The notes: generated from the sequence alone by a model not told the origin. A DNA stretch of 60,961 nucleotides from JBKPNX01 sp046732855 (GCA_046732855.1 JBKPNX010000025.1:1-60961), one strand, 5' to 3'; positions 7,836 to 17,356 are shown, counted from the first letter of the stretch. Numbers and translations: made by a program.

Positions 7836-9841
7836 AACCCCCAGGCGACGCGGCGCTCGTTACTGGCGATCAGGCTCTGGTAGCGGGCGAGCGCCCACAG
7901 CGGGAAATATGCGCTGTAGCCGTGGTAACGCAGATAGAACACGCGCGGGAATCCGACGGCGTTGTACAGCTGCTCGTCCCATTTGCCGCCGTGGCGCGGC
8001 GCTCGCTTGAGGTATTGGATGCCGCGTGCGACCGCATCGCTCGCGACCTCGCCGGCGGCCATCAACGCCAGCAGCGCCCATGCCGTGTGCGACGGCGTGC
8101 TCTCGACCCGCTCGTCCTTACGGTCCGCCCAATAACTGGCGCAGCTCTCGCCCCAGCCGCCATCCGCCTGCTGGCGCGATCTCAGCCAAGCGACCGCCCT
8201 CTGCACGTATGGCTGTGTCATGTCCTCGTCGGCGGCATTCAGGGCACACAGCACCGACCAGGTGCCGTAGACGTAGTTGCTGCCCCAGCGGCCGAACCAC
8301 GAGGCATCCACCTCCTGCTCGCGTCGGAGATATTCGAGCGCGCGCACCACCGCCGGATGTTCGCGGCCGTAGCCGATCTGGGCAAGGGCGCTGACGCAGC
8401 GCGCGGTCACGTCGGCGGTCGGCGGGTCGAGCAGAGCGCCATGATCGGCGAAGGGGATGTTGTTCAGATAGTAATGGGTGTTGTCGGCATCGAACGCTCC
8501 CCAGCCGCCGTTGCCGCATTGCATCCCGAGCACCCATTCGACGCCTCGCTCGATCGCAAGTCGATAGCGCTTTGGATCGGCGCGGTGCAGCGCGCACAGA
8601 ATCGCCGCGGTGTCGTCAACATCGGGATAGTGGTCATTCCGATACTCGAACGCCCAACCGCCGGGCCTCAGGCCGGGCCGCGCGCTGGCCCAGTCACCGA
8701 CCACATCCCGGACCTGACGCTCGGCAAGCCAGTCGAGCCCGCGCCGGACGCTCGGCGTCGCCCCCGTGGCGCCCGCCTCCATTAAGGCATGGCAGGCCAG
8801 CACGGTATCCCACACCGGCGACAGGCAGGGTTGGCAGTAGGCGGACTCGCCATGCTCAACGAGCAGCTTCCGGACTGAGCATTTGGCAATCACCAGGTCC
8901 CGGTGATCCCGGGGATAGCCGAGAGTATCGAACACCATCACGGTAGCAGCCATGGGCGGAAAGATGGCGCCGAGGCCATCCTCGCCATTCAGGCGTTCGG
9001 TGATGAACGCGACCCCGCGGCGGATCGCGCGCCGGCGCATGCGCGTGGGAAAGAGCGGCTCGGCCACGCGCAGAGCACGGTCGATCGCCAGGAAAAAGCG
9101 TCCCCAGGTCGAGCCGGTCGGATTGGCGATGTAGCGGCGCTCCTCTTCCGGGGGCATGGCGAACAACTCCGCGATCCCAATGCCGCGCGGATTGCGCGCG
9201 CGGGGCTTGTGCGCCATCAGTACCGAGAGCGGGACGATCGAGGTGCGCGACCAGTACGACACCTTGTCCAGGTGAAATGGGAACCAGCGCGGCAGCAGCA
9301 TGAGCTCGACCGGCATCGCCGGCACCGCGCGCCAGGGCACCTGACCGAACAGGGCAAGGCTGATCCGCGTGAACACATTGCAGCGGGCCGCCCCGCCTCG
9401 GGCGAGGATCGCCTGACGAGCCCGCGCCATGTGCGGCGCGTCCGGATCGTCGCCGATCAGCTTGAGGGCAAAGTAGGCTTTGACCGTCGGGCTCATGTCG
9501 AAGTCGCCGCCGACATACAGCGGCCAGCCGCCATGATCCGCCTGCCCGGCGCGCAGGTAGACGGCAATCTTGTCCTCGAGCGCCTGGTCGATCTCGTCGA
9601 GGAAGTGTTCGAGCAGAACGTAATCGGCCGGGATCGTCGCGTCGGCTTCGAGCTCGAACACCCAGTGGCCATCAGCCTGCTGCAGCGCCTCGAGGGCGGC
9701 GCCGGCTTGGGCGACGACGGCCGCGATGCCTGGCTCGCCGAGCTTGAACGGAGTGTAGTCGCGAGCTATCTCGGCAGGCCGCCAGGCTACCGCCCCCTCT
9801 TCCAGTCCAGGCATGTCTTCCTGAGGCGTTCCGCTCATCAT
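7832..9841 (-). CDS. shc: squalene-hopene cyclase
   Basis: About 669 residues from the ATG at 9841; a second ATG follows at once, and a longer frame to 9898 is possible. The enzyme cyclises squalene to hopene at the membrane. The protonating motif DVDD is present in YPDVDDTAAIL, and several QW repeats are visible (QQADGHWVFE, QCGNGGWGAFD, QQADGGWGESC, plus APRHGGKWDEQ). The C-terminus (PRVFYLRYHGYSAYFPLWAL) is typical. No strong Shine-Dalgarno precedes either start, so the exact start is uncertain. It is translationally coupled to hpnG. The 400-base gap upstream is shared with a divergent CoA-transferase operon. Confidence 0.95.
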   Translation of the reverse strand: MMSGTPQEDMPGLEEGAVAWRPAEIARDYTPFKLGEPGIAAVVAQAGAALEALQQADGHWVFELEADATIPADYVLLEHFLDEIDQALEDKIAVYLRAGQADHGGWPLYVGGDFDMSPTVKAYFALKLIGDDPDAPHMARARQAILARGGAARCNVFTRISLALFGQVPWRAVPAMPVELMLLPRWFPFHLDKVSYWSRTSIVPLSVLMAHKPRARNPRGIGIAELFAMPPEEERRYIANPTGSTWGRFFLAIDRALRVAEPLFPTRMRRRAIRRGVAFITERLNGEDGLGAIFPPMAATVMVFDTLGYPRDHRDLVIAKCSVRKLLVEHGESAYCQPCLSPVWDTVLACHALMEAGATGATPSVRRGLDWLAERQVRDVVGDWASARPGLRPGGWAFEYRNDHYPDVDDTAAILCALHRADPKRYRLAIERGVEWVLGMQCGNGGWGAFDADNTHYYLNNIPFADHGALLDPPTADVTARCVSALAQIGYGREHPAVVRALEYLRREQEVDASWFGRWGSNYVYGTWSVLCALNAADEDMTQPYVQRAVAWLRSRQQADGGWGESCASYWADRKDERVESTPSHTAWALLALMAAGEVASDAVARGIQYLKRAPRHGGKWDEQLYNAVGFPRVFYLRYHGYSAYFPLWALARYQSLIASNERRVAWGL

Positions 9842-10247
9842 TACCGCGAGACGGCGATCACTTAGCGCAACGTGGCCGCGGGCACAACTCGCGCCCATGC
9901 GGACCGGTCAATGCGCCAGCTGCGCGACCTGGTCCCGCACCAACCGCCGTTGGCCGATTCGCGTATCAGGCTTTGCACTGATCACCCCCGAAGCGCCGGC
10001 ATCTGGTGGGGTCAAGGCCCTTTTCGGAGGGGTCACGCAGGTACGTCCGCCCAGACTCCGCTGCTCGCACCAGAGGGCGCAGCGACGGGCTGAGCGACGA
10101 CGCAATCGGCATCGGCTCACAAGGCATGGGCGGCTCCTACTTGGATCGGCCGGACCCGACAAGGCGAGATGCTGAGGTCGAGGCCGGCCGCCGGTCGAAT
10201 TGAGGTCGAGTGTGGCAGTCCGGTGAGTACCGGGATAGATTCCCGAC
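9842..10247. other. intergenic region between shc and the CoA-transferase operon
   Basis: About 400 bases between divergently transcribed genes. It must hold promoters for both sides, but I see no convincing sigma70 pair. Open frames here show no recognisable protein pattern and lack ribosome binding sites. A short inverted repeat, CGGG-ATAGATT-CCCG, lies at about 10227-10243, just before the CoA-transferase start. Confidence 0.4.
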
Positions 10248-11066
10248 ATGGCTGGGATGCTGACGGTCGAAGAGCTGGCGGCGCGCGTGCCTGACGGCGC
10301 GAGCGTGGCGTTGGCGCCCGATTACTCGGGCTGCGCGCTCGCGGCGGTGCGGGGGCTGATCCGGCGCGGCGCCAGGGAGCTGCATCTGATCGGTGTGCCG
10401 CAGCTCGGCCTCCAGGCTGACCTGCTGATCGGCGCCGGTTGTGTCCGCAGCGTCGAAGCGGCCGCCGTGACGCTCGGCGAGCAGGGTGCGGCGCCGCGGT
10501 TCGTGGCGGCGGTTCAGGCGGGCGCGATCACAATCCGCGACTCGACGTGCCCGGCGATCCATGCCGGGTTGCAGGCGGCCGAAAAGGGCGTGCCGTTCCT
10601 GCCGTTGCGCGGCGTGCTCGGCTCGGACCTGGTGCGCCACCGGCCGGACTGGCGGGTGATCGACAATCCCTTCGGCCAGGATGATCCGATCCTGGTGGTG
10701 CCGGCGATTCGGCCCGACGTGGCGCTCTTCCACGCCGCGCTGGCCGATCGTGCCGGTAACGTCTGGATCGGCGTGCGGCGCGAGCTGATGCGTATGGCGC
10801 ATGCCGCGGCGGCCACGCTCGTGACCGTCGAAGAGATCGCAGACGGCGACCTGTTGGCCGAGGACCGGATGGCCGCGGGCACGATCCCGGCGCTCTACGT
10901 CTCCGCGATCGCGGAGGCGAGACGCGGCGCCTGGCCAATCGGCCTGCACGGACGCTATCCCGCGGATCTCGACCACCTCCGCCGCTACGCGGAGCTGGCC
11001 CGGGACGAGGCGGGCTTTGCCCGTTATCTCGATGAATTCGTGCTCGAGCGGCTCGCCGCGGAATGA
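10248..11066 (+). CDS. class I CoA-transferase, alpha subunit (GctA/IpdA-like)
   Basis: 272 residues. Features of the alpha subunit of two-gene family I CoA-transferases are the opening MLTVEELAARVPDGASVAL, a glycine-rich LHLIGVPQLGLQADLLIG, FLPLRGVLGSDL and PAIRPDVALFHAALADRAGNVW. The pattern is closest to the glutaconate CoA-transferase/IpdA branch, which includes both transferases and ring-cleaving hydrolases in steroid breakdown. The substrate cannot be read from sequence. The beta subunit gene overlaps its stop by four bases (ATGA), as expected for a heteromer made in equal amounts. Confidence 0.8.
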   Translation: MAGMLTVEELAARVPDGASVALAPDYSGCALAAVRGLIRRGARELHLIGVPQLGLQADLLIGAGCVRSVEAAAVTLGEQGAAPRFVAAVQAGAITIRDSTCPAIHAGLQAAEKGVPFLPLRGVLGSDLVRHRPDWRVIDNPFGQDDPILVVPAIRPDVALFHAALADRAGNVWIGVRRELMRMAHAAAATLVTVEEIADGDLLAEDRMAAGTIPALYVSAIAEARRGAWPIGLHGRYPADLDHLRRYAELARDEAGFARYLDEFVLERLAAE

Positions 11067-11824
11067 TCGACCACCGACCCGAGGAGCTGCTGATCGACGT
11101 TCTCGCAGGAATGCTCGATGGCCTCGCGCACGTCGCAATCGGCGCCGCTTCCCCGATTCCCGGCGCCGCGGCGCTTCTGGCGCGTGAGCGCTCGGGCGGG
11201 CGCCTGCGCATCTCGGTCCTGGGCAGCGAACGGCACAACCCGTTCACGGACGGCGGCGTGGAGCTGTTCGATTGCGCCGCGCAAGGGCGAATCGACGCGT
11301 TCTTTCTGGGCGGCGGAGAGATCGACGGCCAGGCCAACATCAACCTCATCGGCGTCGGCGGCTACCCCGACAGCCGGGTGCGCTGGCCAGGCTCGTTCGG
11401 CTCCGCCTTCATCTACTTCATGGTGCCGCGGGTGATCCTTTTTCGCGAGGAGCACACGCGCCGGGTGCTGGTGCCCAAGGTGGAGTTCGTGAGCGCGCCC
11501 GGCCTCAGCGCCGCGAACGTTTACCGCCCGGGCGGCCCGCACGCCCTGGTGACGGGTCGCTGCGTGTTCCGGTTCGAACGGGCGCGCGGCGGCTTCCGGC
11601 TGGAGAGCGTCCATCCGGGACATACGGTCGTCGAAGTCCTGCGCCATACCGGGTTTGACTTCGATGTGCCCGAGGCGGTGCCCGAGACGCCCGCCCCGTC
11701 GGCGCACACGCTCGCGCTGATCCGCGGCCCGGTCGGCGCCGGGATCGGGGAGACGTACCCGCGTTTTGCCGCCGAGGTGCTCGCGATCGGAACGAGCGGT
11801 CGAGCTCAAGCCGCCGCATCGTGA
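11063..11824 (+). CDS. class I CoA-transferase, beta subunit (GctB/IpdB-like)
   Basis: 253 residues. The family motif DAFFLGGGEIDGQANINLIG is complete, followed by PGSFGSAFIYFMVPRVILF. A glutamate at residue 56 (VLGSERHNPF) lies near the place of the catalytic Glu of glutaconate CoA-transferase; if it aligns, true transferase activity is likely, otherwise an IpdB-type hydrolase role is possible. The coupled start (ATGA) to the alpha subunit shows one operon. A DUF6635-type gene starts eight bases after the stop and may be part of the same transcript. Confidence 0.8.
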   Translation: MIDHRPEELLIDVLAGMLDGLAHVAIGAASPIPGAAALLARERSGGRLRISVLGSERHNPFTDGGVELFDCAAQGRIDAFFLGGGEIDGQANINLIGVGGYPDSRVRWPGSFGSAFIYFMVPRVILFREEHTRRVLVPKVEFVSAPGLSAANVYRPGGPHALVTGRCVFRFERARGGFRLESVHPGHTVVEVLRHTGFDFDVPEAVPETPAPSAHTLALIRGPVGAGIGETYPRFAAEVLAIGTSGRAQAAAS

Positions 11825-11831
11825 CGCAGCC

Positions 11832-12836
11832 ATGAGGGCCGCGCCGGCAACCGAGGTCACGCTTGAGATCGAGCCCGTTGCGGATGGCGAGGCGCGGGCG
11901 ATCCTCGCGCACGCGATCGAGCGCTACATCGCGGCCCGGCACGAGCGCGTCCCGGGGTTCGTCGATCGCCATTTCAGCCTGATCGGCGCCGTGCGCCTGC
12001 ACCGCCACGCCCTGGGCCTCGACGTCTTGCGCGCGCCGGCCAATGTCCTTCTGGTCGTACCCTACCTGGGCATGCAGCTCGGCGGTGCGGCGCTGCGCCG
12101 GGTCGGCGCGGGACGGGCGGCGCGAAGGCTGAGCAGCCGCACGCCTTTCCTCGAGACCGATGTCGCCCGCGAGCTGACCTGGCGCCTGTACAGCGAGCTC
12201 CTGGAGCTGCCCTACGACGACGGCCAGCGCCGTTCGGACAAGGATGCGCTGGCGGTCGCGATCATGGCCGATGCGCGCGTTGCCGCCGCGGTCGACCGCC
12301 TCGCGGTGGTCGCGAAGCGCCACGCCCATGATCCAGACCGGCAGCCGAGGCTGCGCCATCTTCTCGAGGGTTATGCCAGCACGCGCGCGGCCGCCGCCGA
12401 TCTGGTCAACAACGTCCTGCTGGCGAGCGCGGGGATGGCGGCGTTTGAGAAGCTAACACCGGGCACGCTGACGCTCGCCCCCGTGATCGCGGCGGCGCTC
12501 GCGCAGCAGGCCGCGATCGCGAGCTTTCCGCTCGGCGCGAGCCTGGGCAGCATCTGGTACGGTCTGTTCCCGGCGACGCCGTCAGCCACCCTGGTCGCCG
12601 GCGCGACGGGAGGTCTCGTCCTGCTCACGGCGACCACCGCCGCGTTTGCCGGCGTGATCAGCGATCCGCTGCAGCGCGCGCTCGGCCTGCACCAGCGCCG
12701 GCTGCATCGCCTGATCGACGCGCTCGGTCGCCAACTGAAGGGCGACAGTGATGCCGCATTCCATGCCCGCGATCACTATGTGGCCCGGATCTTCGACCTG
12801 ATCGACCTCGCTCGCGCCACCTATCGGGCGTTTTGA
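11832..12836 (+). CDS. DUF6635-like protein, probably membrane-associated
   Basis: 334 residues from ATG 11832; the shorter start is preferred because the frame upstream overlaps the CoA-transferase gene. It contains VPGFVDRHFSLIGAVRLHRHALG and LDVLRAPANVLLVVPYLG (conserved cores VDRHFSL and RAPANVLL), which I recognise as the DUF6635 pattern. Hydrophobic segments near residues 200-235 (LTLAPVIAAALAQQAAI) and 255-285 (TLVAGATGGLVLLTATTAA) suggest membrane insertion. No catalytic motif is evident. Eight bases after the CoA-transferase beta gene, it is likely in that operon. The function is unknown; the context points to acyl-CoA or lipid metabolism by association only. Confidence 0.65.
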   Translation: MRAAPATEVTLEIEPVADGEARAILAHAIERYIAARHERVPGFVDRHFSLIGAVRLHRHALGLDVLRAPANVLLVVPYLGMQLGGAALRRVGAGRAARRLSSRTPFLETDVARELTWRLYSELLELPYDDGQRRSDKDALAVAIMADARVAAAVDRLAVVAKRHAHDPDRQPRLRHLLEGYASTRAAAADLVNNVLLASAGMAAFEKLTPGTLTLAPVIAAALAQQAAIASFPLGASLGSIWYGLFPATPSATLVAGATGGLVLLTATTAAFAGVISDPLQRALGLHQRRLHRLIDALGRQLKGDSDAAFHARDHYVARIFDLIDLARATYRAF

Positions 12837-12893
12837 TGCAAAGGCGACCGCGAGCCGTGCTAAGACGGGAGCAGGGCTCGCGCGGGAGGGGCC

Positions 12894-13361
12894 ATGGCGA
12901 AGGCAAGCGTTATTGAGACCAGGCGCGTGCGCTACGAGGACGACCTGTACGCGTGGACGCAAGAGCAGGCGTCGTTCCTGCGCATGCGGCAATCCGATAG
13001 CCTCGACTGGGAGAATCTGGCTGAGGAGATCGAAGCGGTGGGTGGGAGTGATCGCCGCAACCTCGAAAGCCGCCTTTGCATCGTCCTGCTTCATCTCTTG
13101 AAGTGGCAGGCACAGCCCGGCTTACGCGGTGCAAGCTGGCGCAAAACGCTGCGCACCCAGCGACGCGAGATCAGAATGCTTCTAGATCAGAGCCCCAGCC
13201 TGCGGCGGCTGGTACCGGAGCTCGTGCGAAAAGTGTTTCCGGACGTGGTCAAGGACGCGGTCGATGAGACAGGGCTGCCGCCCGCCCGGTTCCCCGCGGA
13301 TTGCCCCTACGCGCCCGATGATGTGCTGAGGGAGGATTATCTGCCGGATGAAATCTTCTGA
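12894..13361 (+). CDS. DUF29 family protein
   Basis: 155 residues with the DUF29 layout: YEDDLYAWTQEQASFLR near the start, LDWENLAEEIEAVGGSDRR, LLHLLKWQAQPGLR with a SWRKTLRTQRREI helix, and a C-terminal CPYAPDDVL...YLPD. The family is common in alphaproteobacteria and cyanobacteria, often in many copies, and its function is unknown. GGGAGGGGCC lies just upstream of ATG 12894 and provides a ribosome binding site. It stands alone between the DUF6635 and CaiB genes with short gaps on both sides. Confidence 0.88.
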   Translation: MAKASVIETRRVRYEDDLYAWTQEQASFLRMRQSDSLDWENLAEEIEAVGGSDRRNLESRLCIVLLHLLKWQAQPGLRGASWRKTLRTQRREIRMLLDQSPSLRRLVPELVRKVFPDVVKDAVDETGLPPARFPADCPYAPDDVLREDYLPDEIF

Positions 13362-13403
13362 GCTGTCGGGGTCGGCCGGAATCCAGATCGCGTCTCTGCA
13401 ATC

Positions 13404-14615
13404 ATGACCAGCGGCGCGCTTGCCGGCATCCGGGTCATCGACCTGACGCGGGTCCTGGGCGGACCGTACTGCACGCAGATCCTGGGCGATTACGGCGCCG
13501 AGGTGATCAAGATCGAGCCGCCGCAGGGCGACGAGGTGCGCGACTGGGGACCACCGTTCGACCCGGCCGGCGATGCCTCCTACTATCTCGGCGTCAACCG
13601 CAACAAGCGATCGCTCGGCCTCGATCTGACGAAGCCCGAGGGACGCGAGGTACTGCTGCGGCTGCTCGAGCGCGCCGACGTCCTGATCGAGAACTACAAG
13701 CCGGGCACGATGGAGAAGTGGGGCCTCGGTTACGAGGCAGTCCTCCAGGAACGCTTACCGCGCCTGATCCACTGCCGGATCAGCGGTTTTGGCGCCGACG
13801 GGCCAATGGGCGGCCTACCCGGTTACGATGCGGTCATCCAGGCCATGGTCGGCATGTTCTCGATCAACGGCATGCCGCCTGATGCGCAGGCCAACGGCGG
13901 GCCGACCCGGATCGGCATCCCGCTGGTGGACATCGGGACCGGGCTTTACGCCGCTATTGCGCTGCTGATGGCGCTGGTCGAGCGGGCGCGCTCGGGCGAG
14001 GGCCAGTTCATCGACATGACGCTGTACGACGCCGGCATCGCGCTGATGCACCCCCACGTCGCGAACTACGTGCTCTCGGGTCGGATACCGGGGCTGACCG
14101 GCAACGCGCACCCGAACATCGCCCCCTACGACAAGTTCCCGACGCGCACGGTCGACATTTTCCTTGCGGTCGGCAACGACCGCGCGTTTGGCCGGTTGTG
14201 CGCCGAGCTCGGCGCGCCGGACCTGGCGGACGATCCGCGCTTTCGCACCAACGGCGACCGGCTCGGCCACCACGCCGAGCTGACCGCCCGGCTCGCGGCC
14301 GTGCTCGCCGTCCACGATGGCGAAGGCCTGTGCCGGCGCCTGCTCGCGGCCGGCGTGCCGGCGGGGCCGGTGCGCGATCTCAGCCAGGTCTGGGCCGATG
14401 GCCACACCCGCCACCGCGCCATGCCCGCGCGGGTCGACGGGTATCAGGGCTGGGGCCTGCCGATCAAATTCTCGCGCACGCCCGGCGCGATCACGCGGAC
14501 CCCGCCGCGCTTTGGCGCCCACGGCCGCGAGGTGCTGCGCGAGAGCGGCTACACCGACGCCGAAATTGAGGCGCTGGCGCGCGCGGAGGTGCTGGTCGAG
14601 CAGCGCCGGCGTTAG
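13404..14615 (+). CDS. CaiB/BaiF family (class III) CoA-transferase
   Basis: 403 residues, full length for this family, which moves CoA between carboxylic acids through an aspartyl-CoA anhydride. The N-terminus has GIRVIDLTRVLGGPYCTQIL and GAEVIKIEPPQGD, the middle NRNKRSLGLDL and VLIENYKPGTM, and the probable catalytic Asp is D176 in PLVDIGTGLYAA. FDQFPT-like PYDKFPT and VGNDRAFGRLC follow as usual. The substrate is not predictable. Together with the GctAB-like pair 1.5 kb upstream, it puts two unrelated CoA-transferase types in one neighbourhood. It converges with the solute-binding protein genes. Confidence 0.88.
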   Translation: MTSGALAGIRVIDLTRVLGGPYCTQILGDYGAEVIKIEPPQGDEVRDWGPPFDPAGDASYYLGVNRNKRSLGLDLTKPEGREVLLRLLERADVLIENYKPGTMEKWGLGYEAVLQERLPRLIHCRISGFGADGPMGGLPGYDAVIQAMVGMFSINGMPPDAQANGGPTRIGIPLVDIGTGLYAAIALLMALVERARSGEGQFIDMTLYDAGIALMHPHVANYVLSGRIPGLTGNAHPNIAPYDKFPTRTVDIFLAVGNDRAFGRLCAELGAPDLADDPRFRTNGDRLGHHAELTARLAAVLAVHDGEGLCRRLLAAGVPAGPVRDLSQVWADGHTRHRAMPARVDGYQGWGLPIKFSRTPGAITRTPPRFGAHGREVLRESGYTDAEIEALARAEVLVEQRRR

Positions 14616-14673
14616 CTTAAGCCACGGTGCCGATGCGACCCTCGCCAGCGCTGCTTCCAAGGACGGTCCGCCT

Positions 14674-15903
14674 TCAGCTCGGGCGCTCCATCTGGCAGGT
14701 CGTCTTGGTCACGGTCGCCTCCGCCGGGATCTTCGCGAGCGTCTTGAAGCCGAAGCCGGTGTCCTCGATGTGGTTAGGCACATCGTCGGCGAGAACCGAC
14801 AGATACAGCGGCTGGATCAGCTGGTGATTGTCCGCGCGCATGTAGATTTCGCCGAGCGGCGTCTGAAAGTGCATGTCCTCCAACGCGAGGGCGACCTTGA
14901 GCGGGTCGGGCGCGCCGGCGGTGTCGATAGCCTTGACGAGCATCTCCATCATCGGTCGCACCTGCGCATCGCTCCAGTCGGTGCCGTATTTCTGTTTGAA
15001 CGCCGCCGCGCGATCGAGCAATTCCTTGTTGTGTACGTTCTGGTGCCACACCGAGACCTTGACCGCACGCCCCACCCCTTTCTGCCCGAGCGCGCGTATC
15101 ACCTCGCCCGAATCGGCGTAGAAGGTATACCAGTTCACATCCAGACCGCCTTCGGCGCCCGCCCGGGTGAGTAAAGCAAGGTCATTGCCCCAGTCGCCGG
15201 TGATCACGGTATTGGTCCCCGCCGCCTTGATCTTGTCGACGTACGGCGCGAAGTTCTCGATCTGCTGCAGCGGGTGGAACTCGTCGCCGACGATCTCGAT
15301 GCTCGGTGCCTTCTCGCGCAGCTGCTGCCTTGCCGCCGAGGCGAACGAGTGGCCGAACGAGTAGTCCTGGTCGATCAGGAAGACTTTCTTGATCTCATCC
15401 TGGTGTGAGGCGAGGTAAGTGGTGATTCCCGCCATTTTCATATCCACGTCGGCATCGAAGCGGAAGTGCCAGAAGCTGCATTTGTCGTTGGTCAACGCCG
15501 GGTCGATGGCGCCCTGGTTCAAATAGAGGATGCGGCTGTCCGGGTGCATCCGGTTGTTCTCAGAGGCGGCCTCGCTCAGCGCAAGGGCGATATGCGAGCC
15601 GGAGCCCATGGCGACGAAGCGGATGCCCTGAGCGATCGCCTGCTGCAAGGCATCGACGCTCCGCGGCATATCGAAGCCAGGCTTGAAGGTGACGAGCTCG
15701 AGGTGCTTGCCGCCGAGGACCCCGCCGGCGGCGTTGATCTCATCGATCACGAACTGAAAGGGCACCGCCGTATCGTCGTTCACGTCGATCAGCGCGATCT
15801 TGACGACATCCTGCGCTGCAGCGGCTCCCGAAGACAAGGCGATGAGCGCCGCGACCAGAAGGCCACTGCCAAACTGTCCGGCGGCCTGAACATGCTTCAT
15901 CAT
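14674..15903 (-). CDS. branched-chain amino acid-type (LivK-like) periplasmic solute-binding protein
   Basis: About 409 residues. The start ATG at 15903 (a second ATG follows) is set by GGAGGA six bases upstream. A signal peptide runs to about residue 32 (VAALIALSSGAAAAQD). The mature protein has the type I periplasmic fold used by HAAT/Liv ABC importers: VDALQQAIAQGIRFVAMGSGS, FLIDQDYSFGHSFASAARQQL, ITGDWGNDLALLTRAG and the C-terminal GEIYMRADNHQLIQPLYL. The ligand is unknown; amides, urea or branched-chain compounds are bound by relatives. No permease or ATPase gene is nearby. Its leader weakly resembles the leaders of the two neighbouring binding-protein genes. Confidence 0.85.
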   Translation of the reverse strand: MMKHVQAAGQFGSGLLVAALIALSSGAAAAQDVVKIALIDVNDDTAVPFQFVIDEINAAGGVLGGKHLELVTFKPGFDMPRSVDALQQAIAQGIRFVAMGSGSHIALALSEAASENNRMHPDSRILYLNQGAIDPALTNDKCSFWHFRFDADVDMKMAGITTYLASHQDEIKKVFLIDQDYSFGHSFASAARQQLREKAPSIEIVGDEFHPLQQIENFAPYVDKIKAAGTNTVITGDWGNDLALLTRAGAEGGLDVNWYTFYADSGEVIRALGQKGVGRAVKVSVWHQNVHNKELLDRAAAFKQKYGTDWSDAQVRPMMEMLVKAIDTAGAPDPLKVALALEDMHFQTPLGEIYMRADNHQLIQPLYLSVLADDVPNHIEDTGFGFKTLAKIPAEATVTKTTCQMERPS

Positions 15904-16000
15904 GATTGTCCTCCGTTGCTCGAAATAGCGTGCTGCCAACGCCGCACGCCACCCTATCACATGAGGGGCGCGCCACGGCGCGGCGCGCCCGCGAAATCCG

Positions 16001-17356
16001 CTAGTCGGCAAGGATCTCCTTGACCCGCGCGATCGCCTCGTCCGCCGCCTGCTGAGGGGTGAGGCCATCGGCGACGATGCGGTGCACCGCCTTCTCCCAC
16101 ACCGCCTCCTCGTCGACCTGGCCGTACTTCGGGTTGAGGGTCGCGTAGGGTAGCGCGACCGGTTGCCCCAACTGGCTGACCGCGGCAGCCCGATGCGGAT
16201 CCTTGGGGTCCTGCCAGAACGACGTCTCGAGCAGCGCCGGCATGGTCGGCAAGCCGCGGCCGAGCGAGGCCTCGACGTACGTCCCGAGCCGTCCCTCGCT
16301 CAGCAGGTAGCGCAGGAAATCCTTGGCGCCCTCCACGTTCTTGGCGTCCTTGAAGACCACGACGCGAATAAAGTCGGTCTCGATCGGGAAGGACTTGCCG
16401 TCCGGCGCGTTCGGCCAGGCAATCGTCACGGTATTCTCGTAATAGTCGTCAGGTCGCTTCGCCTGCAGCGCGTTCGTGATCGACAGGGTTGAGTTGATCG
16501 TCATCGCGACCTTCTGGTCGTGGAAGCTCTTGTTGTTGTCGATGTTGGCCCACTTGGCCGAGTCGGGTGGCGTGCAACCCTTGTTCCAGATCGCGGTGTA
16601 GTCGGTGAGAATCTCGACCACCTTCGCCTTCACCGCAGGATCGTCGAGCATCGGCTTGCCGTCGGCCGACAGGTAAGCGACCCCGTACGCGTCCCGAAAC
16701 TGGCTGAGCCCGGTGGCCGTGTCGCCCGCATCGGCGGACATCGGCAGACCGATGCCGTAGAAGTCGTCGCGGCCGGTCGCCTTGCGCACGGCGGGCTGGA
16801 CCCGATCGCACCAGAACGCCCAGAACGCATCCCAGTTCTGCGGGATGTCCTCGACCTTTATTCCCGCCTGCTCGAGCAGGCTCTTCCAGACGTGGACGTA
16901 ATGGCCGGTCTGCGCGATCGGCACGGCGTAGTACGCCGCCTTGCCGGTGCGCTCGTTCGGCAGCCGAACGCTATTCAGCGCGCCGGGATAGAACTGGCCC
17001 TCGATTGGCTCGATCACGTCCGAGAGGTCGGCGAGCACGTCGTCGCGCGCCCACTGGGGGAACAAGGCGGCAGCACCGAAGCTGAGAAACACGTCGGGCG
17101 GATCGCCGGCCTTGAGCGCGGCGAGCGCTTTGTCCGTCACCTCGTCCTGAGAGTAGAAGGTGAGCTCGACGTCCTTGCCGCTCTTCTGCTCGTAGGCTGC
17201 GACGATCGCCTCGATCGCCTTGTCCTCCTCCGGGTAGAAGCCTTCGTCCCAGACGATCCGGAGATCGGCCGCGAGCGCGGGCGAAGCGACGGCGAGCAGC
17301 GTCGAAAGCGTGAGGATACCAAGCAGCGGGTGGGGATTCGGTGGTAATCCGGTCAT
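16001..17356 (-). CDS. extracellular solute-binding protein (family 1, MalE-like)
   Basis: 451 residues. ATG 17356 has an excellent ribosome binding site (AAGGAGG, six bases away). The signal peptide ends near residue 30 (LLAVASPALAAD). The mature part looks like a carbohydrate or polyamine ABC importer binding protein: DLRIVWDEGFYPEED, YEQKSGKDVELTFYSQDE, LKAGDPPDVFLSFG, and the closing LRYLLSEGRLGTYVEASLGRGLP (core LLSEGRLGTYVE). The ligand is unknown. A nearly identical 38-nt leader precedes the next gene upstream at 18793-18830. The 97 bases between this gene and the LivK-like gene allow co-transcription. Confidence 0.85.
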   Translation of the reverse strand: MTGLPPNPHPLLGILTLSTLLAVASPALAADLRIVWDEGFYPEEDKAIEAIVAAYEQKSGKDVELTFYSQDEVTDKALAALKAGDPPDVFLSFGAAALFPQWARDDVLADLSDVIEPIEGQFYPGALNSVRLPNERTGKAAYYAVPIAQTGHYVHVWKSLLEQAGIKVEDIPQNWDAFWAFWCDRVQPAVRKATGRDDFYGIGLPMSADAGDTATGLSQFRDAYGVAYLSADGKPMLDDPAVKAKVVEILTDYTAIWNKGCTPPDSAKWANIDNNKSFHDQKVAMTINSTLSITNALQAKRPDDYYENTVTIAWPNAPDGKSFPIETDFIRVVVFKDAKNVEGAKDFLRYLLSEGRLGTYVEASLGRGLPTMPALLETSFWQDPKDPHRAAAVSQLGQPVALPYATLNPKYGQVDEEAVWEKAVHRIVADGLTPQQAADEAIARVKEILAD

